Translations under genes and position numbers: made by a program
The notes under the pieces: model-generated
Database searches by the model: none
Seen by the model: only the letters and a program-made list of their open reading frames with translations
Told to the model about the DNA's origin: nothing
Assembly (NCBI GenBank): GCA_027858145.1
Contig: JAQIDF010000091.1
Location: 1-7,075, forward strand
Source: Prolixibacteraceae bacterium
GTDB lineage: Bacteria; Bacteroidota; Bacteroidia; Bacteroidales; Prolixibacteraceae
Reading direction: 5' to 3'
Length of the DNA: 7,075 bases
Part shown: positions 1 through 6,063 of the stretch, piece after piece
How positions within the stretch are numbered: the stretch's first letter is position 1
How the letters are laid out: the number at the start of each line of letters is the position of its first letter

Positions 1-912
1 GATTTTCATCACGGTTATTTTCAAAAATCTCTATACTTATTTACGGCGCTGTTTATTGCTCTATTGATATTGATTAATTACACTTTTGATATAGAAGATT
101 CCTTTATCGACAGTTTTTATGGCAAACCGCTTCGCATACTTTTTTTTCTATTATACCATGGTATTGCCTACTATGGTGTTATACTCATAATTTACTTTCA
201 CGATAAAAACAATATTGCTTTTACACAGCGTTTTTGGGTGAAGAGTTTTCTGGGCTTACTCATTTTATCTGTCGACCGATCTGTTTTTCCCTATGTTGCA
301 AAAATTTTAATTGATGGGGTTGAACCCATGACGTATCGCTTCTATTATAAAACATTGTTTAATTTATATGGTGTTGTTACCATTTTATTTGCGCTGTTTG
401 TGCTATGGTTGATTTATGACAGAAAAGAGAAAGATGGATTTTATGGGTTGCGTTTTAATAAGGTTGGGATAAGAGCTTATATTGTATTGCTGTTGATAAT
501 GGTTCCTGTTCTTTATTTTGCAACTTGCATGCCAGATATTATTGATTATTACCCCACATATAAACGGGCTGGAGGTGTTCGTTTTTCCACCTTTTACGAT
601 ATTAGCGAATGGTGGGCAAAACTAATTTACGAGTCGGCATATTTGTTTGATTTTGTAAATACCGAGATTTTTTTCAGAGGCTTTTTGGTTATTGGCTTAT
701 CGAAGTTGTTAGGAAAAAACGTGGTACTGCCCATGGCTGCAACGTATGCTGTTTTACATTTTGGTAAGCCAATAGGTGAGACGGTTAGTTCTGTGTTCGG
801 GGGGTATATTTTGGGAATAATTGCCTTGTATAGCCGGAATATTTGGGGCGGTATTTTTATACATGGCGGCATTGCTTTTTTAATGGAAATATTTGCATTC
901 TGGAGGCAATAA
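1..912 (+). CDS. CPBP-family (CAAX protease-like) multi-pass membrane protein, 5' partial
   Basis: The frame is open from base 1 to a TAA at 910-912, giving 303 residues. The only start-like codon near the left edge is a TTG at 64. In-frame hydrophobic sequence (FTALFIALLILIN) runs across it, so the real start lies upstream of the window. The protein has about six to eight hydrophobic segments. Its C-terminal third carries the CPBP signature (counting from window base 1): TEIFFRG at 221-227, YAVLH ending in His253 within a membrane segment, and a final helix with His288 (IHGGIA). CPBP proteins are intramembrane proteases related to Rce1, used in prenyl-protein or bacteriocin processing or self-immunity. 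Two positions deviate: the first Glu of the EExxxR motif is Thr221, and the Asn normally four residues after the last His is Ala292. It may therefore be a divergent or non-proteolytic member. The substrate is unknown. The family call is fairly firm; the activity is not. Confidence 0.8.
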   Translation, partial: DFHHGYFQKSLYLFTALFIALLILINYTFDIEDSFIDSFYGKPLRILFFLLYHGIAYYGVILIIYFHDKNNIAFTQRFWVKSFLGLLILSVDRSVFPYVAKILIDGVEPMTYRFYYKTLFNLYGVVTILFALFVLWLIYDRKEKDGFYGLRFNKVGIRAYIVLLLIMVPVLYFATCMPDIIDYYPTYKRAGGVRFSTFYDISEWWAKLIYESAYLFDFVNTEIFFRGFLVIGLSKLLGKNVVLPMAATYAVLHFGKPIGETVSSVFGGYILGIIALYSRNIWGGIFIHGGIAFLMEIFAFWRQ

Positions 913-913
913 A

Positions 914-944
914 AAAGGTTGTCCGAAATAAACAGACAACCTTT
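914..944 (-). terminator. Intrinsic terminator shared by two convergent genes
   Basis: There is a perfect 10-bp inverted repeat: AAAGGTTGTC at 914-923 and GACAACCTTT at 935-944, with an 11-nt loop. Read leftward, the hairpin is followed at once by a T6 run (complement of 911-916), which is a classic terminator for the FKBP/DUF3127 operon ending at 953. Read rightward it is followed by the T-poor TATATATC, so it should work less well for the membrane-protein gene ending at 912. Its position exactly between two convergent stop codons supports the call. Confidence 0.85.
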
Positions 945-952
945 ATATATCA

Positions 953-1324
953 TTAAAATGGTAAATCATCATTCGATGGTGCATCACCGGGCTCAGGTGG
1001 TGGCGGAATATCCTCAGGAGAATAATCTGGAGTATTAGCACCCCCTTCGTTCAGTTTGTTAATGCGCCAGGCGTTTACATTGTGAAACCAGCGGCCATTA
1101 AATTCACGCGATTCAAGGTTAAAGGCTACGGCCACTTCATCGCCGGAGTTGAAACCGGTTAACAATGAAATTTTATCTCCAAACAATGTAAAACATACTT
1201 TTTTGGGAAACTGATCATCAGTTTCAATTACAAATTCCTGTTTTTGCCATTCTCGTCCGGCTTTGCTGGTACCCGACTGTACAGGCAAAACGTCGGTTAT
1301 TTTTCCGTTTATCTCAAGATTCAT
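953..1324 (-). CDS. DUF3127-type OB-fold-like protein with SSB-like acidic C-terminal tail
   Basis: This 123-residue soluble protein resembles the Bacteroidota DUF3127 family. Residues 1-90 look like a compact beta-barrel: alternating strands include GKITDVLP, KQEFVIET, KKVCFTLFG and EVAVAFNLESREFNGRWF, then HNVNAWRI. This is reminiscent of single-stranded-DNA-binding OB folds. A disordered Pro/Asp/Glu-rich tail follows (about 93-123) with a PPPP stretch at 107-110, ending in NDDLPF. That ending closely matches the terminal acidic-hydrophobic tip by which SSB proteins recruit repair and replication partners. The ATG is 8 nt after the FKBP lipoprotein stop, and a purine-rich AAAGAG overlaps the end of that gene as a possible ribosome site. 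It is the last gene of the operon, just before the 914-944 terminator. The family call comes from pattern memory; DNA binding and an SSB-like role are inference. Confidence 0.8.
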   Translation of the reverse strand: MNLEINGKITDVLPVQSGTSKAGREWQKQEFVIETDDQFPKKVCFTLFGDKISLLTGFNSGDEVAVAFNLESREFNGRWFHNVNAWRINKLNEGGANTPDYSPEDIPPPPEPGDAPSNDDLPF

Positions 1325-1332
1325 AAGTGTAT

Positions 1333-2043
1333 TTACTCTTTATCGTCAACAATTTCAAGCAACTCTACTTCAAAAATTAATGCACTGTTTGGTTCAATTG
1401 TCCCTTGACTGCCACGTTCTCCGTAAGCCAGTTCTGAAGGAATATAGAATTTATATTTTGAACCAACCTGCATCAGTTGAATACCTTCGATCCATCCTTT
1501 TATCACCCCATTAAGAGGGAATTCAGCAGGTTCGCCACGGTCAACTGAGCTGTCAAATACTTCACCGTCGATTGTTGTTCCGTGGTAATGAACTTTTACT
1601 CTGTCTTCAGCTGTAGGTTTTGGGCCATTTCCTTCTTCAATAACTTCATATTGCAAACCGCTATCAGTCATTTTAACTTCTTCACGTTTTGCATTTTCCA
1701 GAAGGAATTCCTGACTTTTTTTCAAGTTTTCAGCACCTTGTCTTTCACTTTTCTTTTGAAGGTATGTTCTTATGGCAGCGTTACTTTCTTGGGGGCCTTC
1801 AAACAAATCATTTCCTGTTTCATTATACACATCTTCTAAAGCCTGTGCAATAATAGCAGGGTCAAGGTCAGGGAATTGTGTTATCAGACTGTTACCCATA
1901 GAGTTTCCCAAAGCATAAGCGATGGTGTCTGCTTCAGTTTCAATTTTCACTGAACTTTTTGATTTTTCTGAAGTGTTATTACAAGAAAAAAAGCTGATTG
2001 CAAAAAAACTTGCAAGTATCAGTACGAAATAATTAATTTTCAT
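1333..2043 (-). CDS. FKBP-type peptidyl-prolyl cis-trans isomerase, lipoprotein
   Basis: A 236-residue prolyl isomerase that should catalyse cis-trans isomerisation of proline peptide bonds in envelope proteins. Residues 1-20 form a lipoprotein signal peptide (MKINY plus a hydrophobic core) ending in FFSC. Cys21 is the likely lipidated residue, although Phe at -3 is not the usual Leu. A linker rich in Ser and Lys follows, with no clear surface-export signal after the Cys, so a periplasm-facing anchor is likely. Residues 39-120 resemble the helical FKBP_N dimerisation domain of Mip/FkpA/FklB proteins (DTIAYALGNSMG). Residues 148-231 are the FKBP domain, and its pocket residues are all present: Tyr153, Phe163, Asp164, Phe175, Val180, Ile181, Trp184, Tyr207, Ile216 and Phe224. 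It begins 6 nt after the stop of a cytoplasmic paralogue and is followed 8 nt later by the DUF3127 gene, so the three are co-transcribed. Confidence 0.93.
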   Translation of the reverse strand: MKINYFVLILASFFAISFFSCNNTSEKSKSSVKIETEADTIAYALGNSMGNSLITQFPDLDPAIIAQALEDVYNETGNDLFEGPQESNAAIRTYLQKKSERQGAENLKKSQEFLLENAKREEVKMTDSGLQYEVIEEGNGPKPTAEDRVKVHYHGTTIDGEVFDSSVDRGEPAEFPLNGVIKGWIEGIQLMQVGSKYKFYIPSELAYGERGSQGTIEPNSALIFEVELLEIVDDKE

Positions 2044-2049
2044 TGTTCT

Positions 2050-2655
2050 TTATTTTAAGATTTCTAATAATTCTACATCAAATATTAGTGTTGCCTTTGG
2101 GCCAATAACGCCACCGGCTCCTTGTTCGCCATAAGCAAGGTGAGGAGGAACAAACAAACGCCACTTTGAACCTTCGGGCATCATTTGTAAAGCTTCAATC
2201 CAGCCTTTAATGACTCCGTTAACCGGGAATTCGGCTGGTTGATCGCGTTCTACAGAACTGTCGAATACAGAACCATTGACTAGTGTTCCATGGTAGTGGC
2301 ATTTTACCTTGTCAGTAGCTTTTGGTTTTTCACCATTGCCAGTTTTCAATACTTTATACTGCAATCCGCTTTCAAGTTCAATAACATCTTTTGTTCTTTT
2401 ATTCAGAGCAAGGAAGTCCTGTCCATCTTTTTCATTTTCAGCACCCTCTGTGGCTTGTTTGTTTTTGAAAAATTCTTCAATTACCTGGTTTGCCTCTTGA
2501 GCTGAAATTTGTGGTTGTTGCCCGTTCATGATATCCCCAATGGCTTCATAAACTTTTTCAAGGCTTATACTTTTTATTCCAGATTGAAGCATGTTACTTG
2601 CCAGGCTCATTCCTATGGCATAACTAAACTTTTCTTCTTGATTTTCAATAGACAT
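2050..2655 (-). CDS. FKBP-type peptidyl-prolyl cis-trans isomerase, cytoplasmic (FklB-like)
   Basis: A 201-residue prolyl isomerase without a signal peptide. I place the start at the ATG at 2655 (MSIENQEEKFSYAIG), because the FKBP_N domain begins directly after it. The frame can be extended to a TTG at 2715, but those extra 20 residues have no family likeness and overlap the likely promoter. Residues 8-85 are the helical N-terminal domain and 117-200 the FKBP domain. The pocket residues are intact: Tyr121, Phe131, Asp132, Phe143, Val148, Ile149, Trp152, Tyr175, Ile184 and Phe192. Over the catalytic domain it shares more than half of its residues with the lipoprotein FKBP encoded next, for example the block from AEFP to GWIE, which points to local duplication. 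It is probably the first gene of the FKBP/FKBP/DUF3127 operon. The upstream region is A-rich with no Shine-Dalgarno sequence. Confidence 0.92.
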   Translation of the reverse strand: MSIENQEEKFSYAIGMSLASNMLQSGIKSISLEKVYEAIGDIMNGQQPQISAQEANQVIEEFFKNKQATEGAENEKDGQDFLALNKRTKDVIELESGLQYKVLKTGNGEKPKATDKVKCHYHGTLVNGSVFDSSVERDQPAEFPVNGVIKGWIEALQMMPEGSKWRLFVPPHLAYGEQGAGGVIGPKATLIFDVELLEILK

Positions 2656-2692
2656 AAATTGCTTTTTTATTTTTATAATGCAAGTTGAAGTG

Positions 2693-2722
2693 CGAAAATA
2701 ATCAAAAATGACCAAATTGAAA
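2693..2722 (-). promoter_or_regulatory. Candidate Bacteroidota-type promoter for the FKBP operon
   Basis: On the minus strand, TATTTTCG (complement of 2693-2700) matches TAnnTTTG with one mismatch. TTTC (complement of 2719-2722) sits 18 nt upstream as a possible -33 element. It lies in the 75-bp gap after mnmD, about 37 nt before the FKBP ATG at 2655. Both boxes are imperfect, so this is a suggestion only. Confidence 0.35.
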
Positions 2723-2730
2723 GTGATTGC

Positions 2731-3393
2731 CTACTTAATTGCTCTAAGCATTTCTCTTTTTCCGGGAGGACCGGGAATACGGTCAACCTTAAAACCAGCT
2801 TGTATAAGATTTCGACGAACTGCACCTTGTGCACAGTATGTTACAAAAATTGCACCTTGTTCTGAGTGATGATAAATTTTTTCAAATATTGTTTTATCCC
2901 ATACATCAGCTTGCTTGTTGGGTGCGAAGGCATCGTAAAATATGAGGTCGAAACGGGGCAATGTTGTGAATTCAAAATCAAGTATATCTGCTTGAATTTT
3001 TTTGAGTTTAAAATTCGCTGTGAGCTTAATTTCTTCATTCCAATTTCTGTCGTGCATGGAAATAAATGTTGGTTTGCAATCAAAACCAGTAAGCTCTGAA
3101 TAGTTTAATTCGGAGTATTCCTCTTCCGTTAAAGGGAATTTTTCGATACCGAAATAGTTGATTTTTTGTTGGGTTCGCTCTGATTCTATAATGGATAACA
3201 AGGCGTTTAGCCCTGTACCGAACCCTACTTCTAAAATATTTACACTTTTTTTCTCTATTTTATGTAACCCCGCATTTATAAAAATATGCGTTGACTCTTG
3301 TATGGCTCCATGTGTTGAGTGATAGTGTTCATCTATTTCAGGAAGATAAAAAGTATGGGAGCCGTCTTCTGTTTTTATTATTTCACGTAGCAT
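2731..3393 (-). CDS. mnmD: tRNA (5-methylaminomethyl-2-thiouridine)(34) methyltransferase MnmD
   Basis: A 220-residue SAM-dependent methyltransferase that should methylate the aminomethyl group on wobble uridine 34 of certain tRNAs, the last step in making mnm5(s2)U. Visible signatures are YHSTHGAIQESTHIFI at 24-39, the SAM-binding loop EVGFGTGLN at 55-63, an acidic IEKFP at 83-87, DAFAP at 154-158 followed by W165, TYCAQGAVRR at 185-194, and the C-terminal PGPPGKREMLRA at 207-218. These match the methyltransferase half of E. coli MnmC. The FAD oxidase half is absent: the protein ends at residue 220 with a TAG, and the downstream gene is unrelated. Stand-alone MnmD is known in other bacteria. 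It starts 26 nt after the LytTR regulator stop on the same strand, so read-through from that gene is possible. A 75-bp gap separates it from the FKBP operon. Confidence 0.9.
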   Translation of the reverse strand: MLREIIKTEDGSHTFYLPEIDEHYHSTHGAIQESTHIFINAGLHKIEKKSVNILEVGFGTGLNALLSIIESERTQQKINYFGIEKFPLTEEEYSELNYSELTGFDCKPTFISMHDRNWNEEIKLTANFKLKKIQADILDFEFTTLPRFDLIFYDAFAPNKQADVWDKTIFEKIYHHSEQGAIFVTYCAQGAVRRNLIQAGFKVDRIPGPPGKREMLRAIK

Positions 3394-3419
3394 GCAATAT
3401 GTTTTGTGTTGCTGGTATC

Positions 3420-4286
3420 TTATCTGCCGTTTATTTTCTGTATTACTTGATTTTCATACGATCTTGAAACAGGGATAATTTCTTGTTGTTCGCTGTTTAT
3501 GATAATGTGATAACCTTTTTTTGCTTTTTTGAGCATCTTTACATTTTTAATGTTAATTGAATATTTTCGGTGACAGCGGGTTATGGGGTAGTCCTTTAAT
3601 TCATTTTCGAAGTTTTTCAAGCTGTTTCTAATCATATATGTTTTGAGCTTATTTCTATTGGTGTATTGAATATTAACATAGTTGTCGTTTGCTTCGAGAT
3701 AAAGAAAATCGGAACATTTTATTGTTATCTTCAAATTGCCTTTTTCATCTTTAAAGGGGATAAAGATTTCCGAAGGGTCTTTAAATTGTTTCACAACTTG
3801 TTCAAATTTCTTTTTGATATCACTCCAGGCAAAAAACAGGATCGTGACCGTATAAGGGATAAGCAATATTAGTGATGTGTTTTGTACGGCATTAATAAAA
3901 AGGAAAAGTGGTGAACGCTGATCCTGTAAGATAACAATCTCAAAGAGCGTGTAAAAAAGTCCCATTGCAATAATTTCAGCAACAATAAACCAAATATATG
4001 TAGCAAGTGTGATTTCCTGAGTTCTTTTTGTAAATAGCAATAACAGACGACTAAGTATGATCACAATCATTCCGGTAAGAACAACGACTGCCGAAGCTAC
4101 AAGTAGTTGCCAATGTTTTACTTCTGTATACCAATTTTCATAACCAAAAGGGCGATAGATTGTTATAAAAACAAATGCAAATATCGTAGTGAAAGCAATT
4201 TGTATTATTGTATTTTTTCGGGTTGTTAAGTAATCTGGTAATATTTGGTTAAATACCATTTCGTTTATTTTTAATGAAAACAGCAT
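3420..4286 (-). CDS. Membrane-anchored LytTR-domain transcriptional regulator
   Basis: This 288-residue protein has four predicted transmembrane helices (about 26-44, 60-85, 94-120, 133-153), a short charged helix (155-170) and a C-terminal LytTR DNA-binding domain (about 176-286). LytTR marks include FLYLEANDNYVNI at 194-206, TYMIRNSLKNFE at 216-227 and RCHRKYSINIKNV at 237-249. There is no receiver domain, so it is not a classical response regulator. The RPFG motif just after helix 1 (45-48) recurs, from memory, in Bacteroidota membrane LytTR proteins. It probably senses a membrane or extracellular cue and acts as a one-component regulator; the target is unknown. Two starts are possible: ATG at 4286, or the internal ATG at 4259 (MVFNQILPDYL). 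A promoter-like TATTTTTG ends only 11 nt before the first, which favours the second (279 aa). The divergent hydrolase gene or the regulator's own gene are plausible targets. Confidence 0.88.
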   Translation of the reverse strand: MLFSLKINEMVFNQILPDYLTTRKNTIIQIAFTTIFAFVFITIYRPFGYENWYTEVKHWQLLVASAVVVLTGMIVIILSRLLLLFTKRTQEITLATYIWFIVAEIIAMGLFYTLFEIVILQDQRSPLFLFINAVQNTSLILLIPYTVTILFFAWSDIKKKFEQVVKQFKDPSEIFIPFKDEKGNLKITIKCSDFLYLEANDNYVNIQYTNRNKLKTYMIRNSLKNFENELKDYPITRCHRKYSINIKNVKMLKKAKKGYHIIINSEQQEIIPVSRSYENQVIQKINGR

Positions 4287-4297
4287 GACATATGAAG

Positions 4298-4327
4298 CAA
4301 AAATAAGTCTTTCTTATGGATTTAAAA
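4298..4327 (-). promoter_or_regulatory. Candidate Bacteroidota-type promoter of the LytTR regulator gene
   Basis: The minus strand reads TATTTTTG (complement of 4298-4305), an exact fit to the TAnnTTTG -7 box. TTTT (complement of 4324-4327) lies 18 nt further upstream as an approximate -33 element. Transcription would start only a few bases before the ATG at 4286, which makes the internal ATG at 4259 (leader about 33 nt) the more natural start. Confidence 0.45.
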
Positions 4328-4567
4328 GGGTGAACTGGCAATCATTTTTACCCCTCATTATTGATTTTGGCCACATGAATCATGCATTTCGCCACAATGA
4401 CCGGTTATGCACTACATATTTTTTTATTTGTGAATAATTTACTTTTCATTTGTTCAGAGTTCCGGTTAGCATAGTGTTTTCAGTCTTTTTGTGGCGAAAA
4501 TTTTATGCAGTTATCGGAACAACAGGAATTTTTAATAAAATTTCCATAACCAATCCAGATTTTCCAG

Positions 4568-4605
4568 AAACCTCCGGCAATTTCCATGTCGGAGGTTTTG
4601 TTTTT
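4568..4605 (+). terminator. Rightward intrinsic terminator with no annotated gene upstream
   Basis: A perfect 9-bp stem, AAACCTCCG at 4568-4576 pairing with CGGAGGTTT at 4590-4598, has a 13-nt loop and is extendable by one G-T pair. It is followed on the plus strand by TGTTTTT, giving TTTTGTTTTT overall. The stem is GC-rich relative to its AT-rich surroundings. Leftward, no T tract follows, so it is a plus-strand signal. No plus-strand gene ends nearby, so it may end a short untranslated transcript or attenuate transcription towards the hydrolase gene. Confidence 0.7.
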
Positions 4606-4801
4606 AAAGCTTCAACAAAAGCAATTTCGCTCACATATTTTACCGATTTTATTTAAAGTTTCAATTGGTATAAATATCGTACTGAATTTGCTGCCCATGT
4701 TTTTTTACCCCATATTCTATTAGCTCACCACATCCTTTTTTTTGCTTACCCCAAAATGCTTGTGATTACTACATTGTTGAAGATTGTATTCATATGCTTC
4801 T

Positions 4802-4809
4802 TAGATTTG
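4802..4809 (+). promoter_or_regulatory. Possible -7 promoter box for the alpha/beta hydrolase gene
   Basis: TAGATTTG matches the TAnnTTTG Bacteroidota -7 consensus exactly and lies 23 nt before the ATG at 4833. No TTG is at the preferred upstream distance: the nearest give spacers of 15 and 22 nt. If used, it would exclude the upstream ATG at 4794 as the start. An 8-bp degenerate match in AT-rich DNA can easily arise by chance. Confidence 0.25.
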
Positions 4810-4832
4810 TTCTGAAATTAAAATATAATGCG

Positions 4833-6062
4833 ATGATCGAAATTAAAAAAGCATTTAGTAAACTCAAAAGTTCATTTGCTGATAATGAGGAAATAGTTAA
4901 TCAATTGGACTCATTATGCATAGATGAATATGAATTTGATTCTGATTGTATTTTGCAGCCCGATATGCATAAAGTAAATGAAGGAGACCTGTATTATCAT
5001 GAAATGACAGGTAAAAGCTTTAGCGAGAACGAGCATTTCAGTTATCCGGTTATTTTCCCGGCTGGACATGAAGATTTTTCTAAAGGCATTTTTTTGTTTC
5101 ATGGCTTGAATGAGAAAAGCTGGGATAAATATTTGCTATGGGGTGCTCAACTGGCCTGCCGGATGGATCGTCCTGTAGTTTTATTTCCGATAGCATATCA
5201 TATTAACCGTGCCCCTGGGCTGTGGGCAAATCCTCGTATCATGAGGGGGGCTGTGAAGTCACGACAAGAATTATCAGATAAGAATAATACGACCTTCGCT
5301 AATGCTGCTATGAGTATCCGGCTTAGTGCTTATCCCGAGCAGTTTATATACTCGGGCGTTCAAACTTATTATGATGTTCGCAAGTTGGGGTTGCAAATTC
5401 GGGATGGTAAACATCCTTTGTTCAGAAATGACACGAAGATGGATTTTTTTGCGTATTCTATCGGGGCATTTTTATCCGAGATATTATTTATCAGTAATCC
5501 GGATAACCTGTTTTCTCATTCAAAACTGTTTATTTTTGCTGGTGGTCCTACATTCGATACCATGCAGGGAACTTCGAAGTATATAATGGACTTTAAAGCT
5601 TTTCGAAGTTTGCTTACGCTTAAACGTAAGAAGAATCTCAAACGGGTTTTTTATTATTTAAACTCGCTTAAATTGCCAGATTTTGAAAAAACATGGGCAG
5701 GGTTTTATGCAATGATGTATATGCGAAAAGGGCGAAAGCTGCGTGATAGCTGGCTTGATAATAAATCGGACTACTTGTGGATTGTAGCATTGAAAAAAGA
5801 CCAGGTTATGCCGGCAAAGAAAATAATAAAAACATATCAACGGTCTGAAAACAATCTTCAACCACGGATTGATATTGTTGATTTTCCATACTCTTACTCA
5901 CATGAGAATCCATTCCCGATGAGTGATAAAAAGAATATGGACATAATATTACGCAGTTTTACTCTTGTAATGGATAAAGCTACAACGTTTTTTCAATCAT
6001 CTTTAGTAGGAGAACCCCGAATATCTCCTTTGGAAGCTAGCGCAAAGCCCTTTATGATATAG
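4833..6062 (+). CDS. Alpha/beta-hydrolase-fold protein of unknown substrate
   Basis: This is a 409-residue protein from ATG 4833 (MIEIKKAF). An in-frame ATG at 4794 would add 13 residues; I prefer 4833 because an exact TAnnTTTG box lies between them. No signal peptide or membrane helix is seen, so it is probably cytoplasmic. Alpha/beta-hydrolase marks (numbered from 4833) are a strand followed by FLFHGLNEKSW with the oxyanion-side HG at 90-91, the nucleophile elbow AYSIGA with Ser209, a strand LWIVALKKDQVMP with candidate acid Asp323, and SYSHENPF with candidate His357. The order and spacing of Ser, Asp and His fit the fold. The 180-odd residues between HG and the acid include an insertion rich in Lys/Arg (about 262-275). 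It may belong to the uncharacterised Bacteroidota family DUF6051, from memory only. It is monocistronic and convergent with the CE2 esterase. An esterase or lipase activity is plausible but not shown. Confidence 0.8.
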   Translation: MIEIKKAFSKLKSSFADNEEIVNQLDSLCIDEYEFDSDCILQPDMHKVNEGDLYYHEMTGKSFSENEHFSYPVIFPAGHEDFSKGIFLFHGLNEKSWDKYLLWGAQLACRMDRPVVLFPIAYHINRAPGLWANPRIMRGAVKSRQELSDKNNTTFANAAMSIRLSAYPEQFIYSGVQTYYDVRKLGLQIRDGKHPLFRNDTKMDFFAYSIGAFLSEILFISNPDNLFSHSKLFIFAGGPTFDTMQGTSKYIMDFKAFRSLLTLKRKKNLKRVFYYLNSLKLPDFEKTWAGFYAMMYMRKGRKLRDSWLDNKSDYLWIVALKKDQVMPAKKIIKTYQRSENNLQPRIDIVDFPYSYSHENPFPMSDKKNMDIILRSFTLVMDKATTFFQSSLVGEPRISPLEASAKPFMI

Positions 6063-6063
6063 G

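Larger units (their letters stand above)
4287..4793. other. 507-bp divergent intergenic region
   Basis: I see no convincing protein gene here on either strand. The longest rightward frame (4450-4656) starts at a TTG, has no family likeness and runs straight through a terminator hairpin. Recognisable elements are the LytTR-gene promoter candidate (4298-4327), a rightward terminator (4568-4605), three copies of TTACCCC (4348-4354, 4705-4711, 4746-4752), a 9-bp inverted repeat TTTCGCCAC / GTGGCGAAA (4387-4395 and 4491-4499) and a 7-bp direct repeat CCGGTTA (4401-4407 and 4462-4468). The length is large for a compact genome and leaves room for a small RNA or a decayed gene. Confidence 0.6.

Noticed and set aside
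64..66. TTG at 64 as the start of the CPBP gene
   Set aside because: The same frame is open to base 1 and encodes a hydrophobic segment across this codon, so the gene is truncated by the window edge.
1263..1839. Rightward open frames opposite the FKBP lipoprotein gene
   Set aside because: They are antisense shadows of a clear conserved gene, with cysteine- and phenylalanine-rich nonsense sequence and no domain.
2656..2715. 20-residue N-terminal extension of the cytoplasmic FKBP from a TTG at 2715
   Set aside because: The extension has no family likeness and overlaps the probable promoter. The ATG at 2655 begins directly before the FKBP_N domain.
953..3393. The FKBP/FKBP/DUF3127/MnmD cluster as a novel defence system
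   Set aside because: All four are housekeeping-type families with intact, ordinary motifs. There is no nuclease, NTPase, reverse transcriptase or toxin domain and no sign of mobility.
4401..4468. CCGGTTA direct repeats as LytTR binding sites
   Set aside because: LytTR sites are imperfect 9-bp repeats about 12-13 bp apart. These copies are 61 bp apart and fit the consensus poorly outside GTT.
4450..4656. 68-residue rightward open frame in the intergenic region
   Set aside because: It starts at TTG, shows no recognisable domain and passes through a strong terminator hairpin at 4568-4605, so it is unlikely to be translated.
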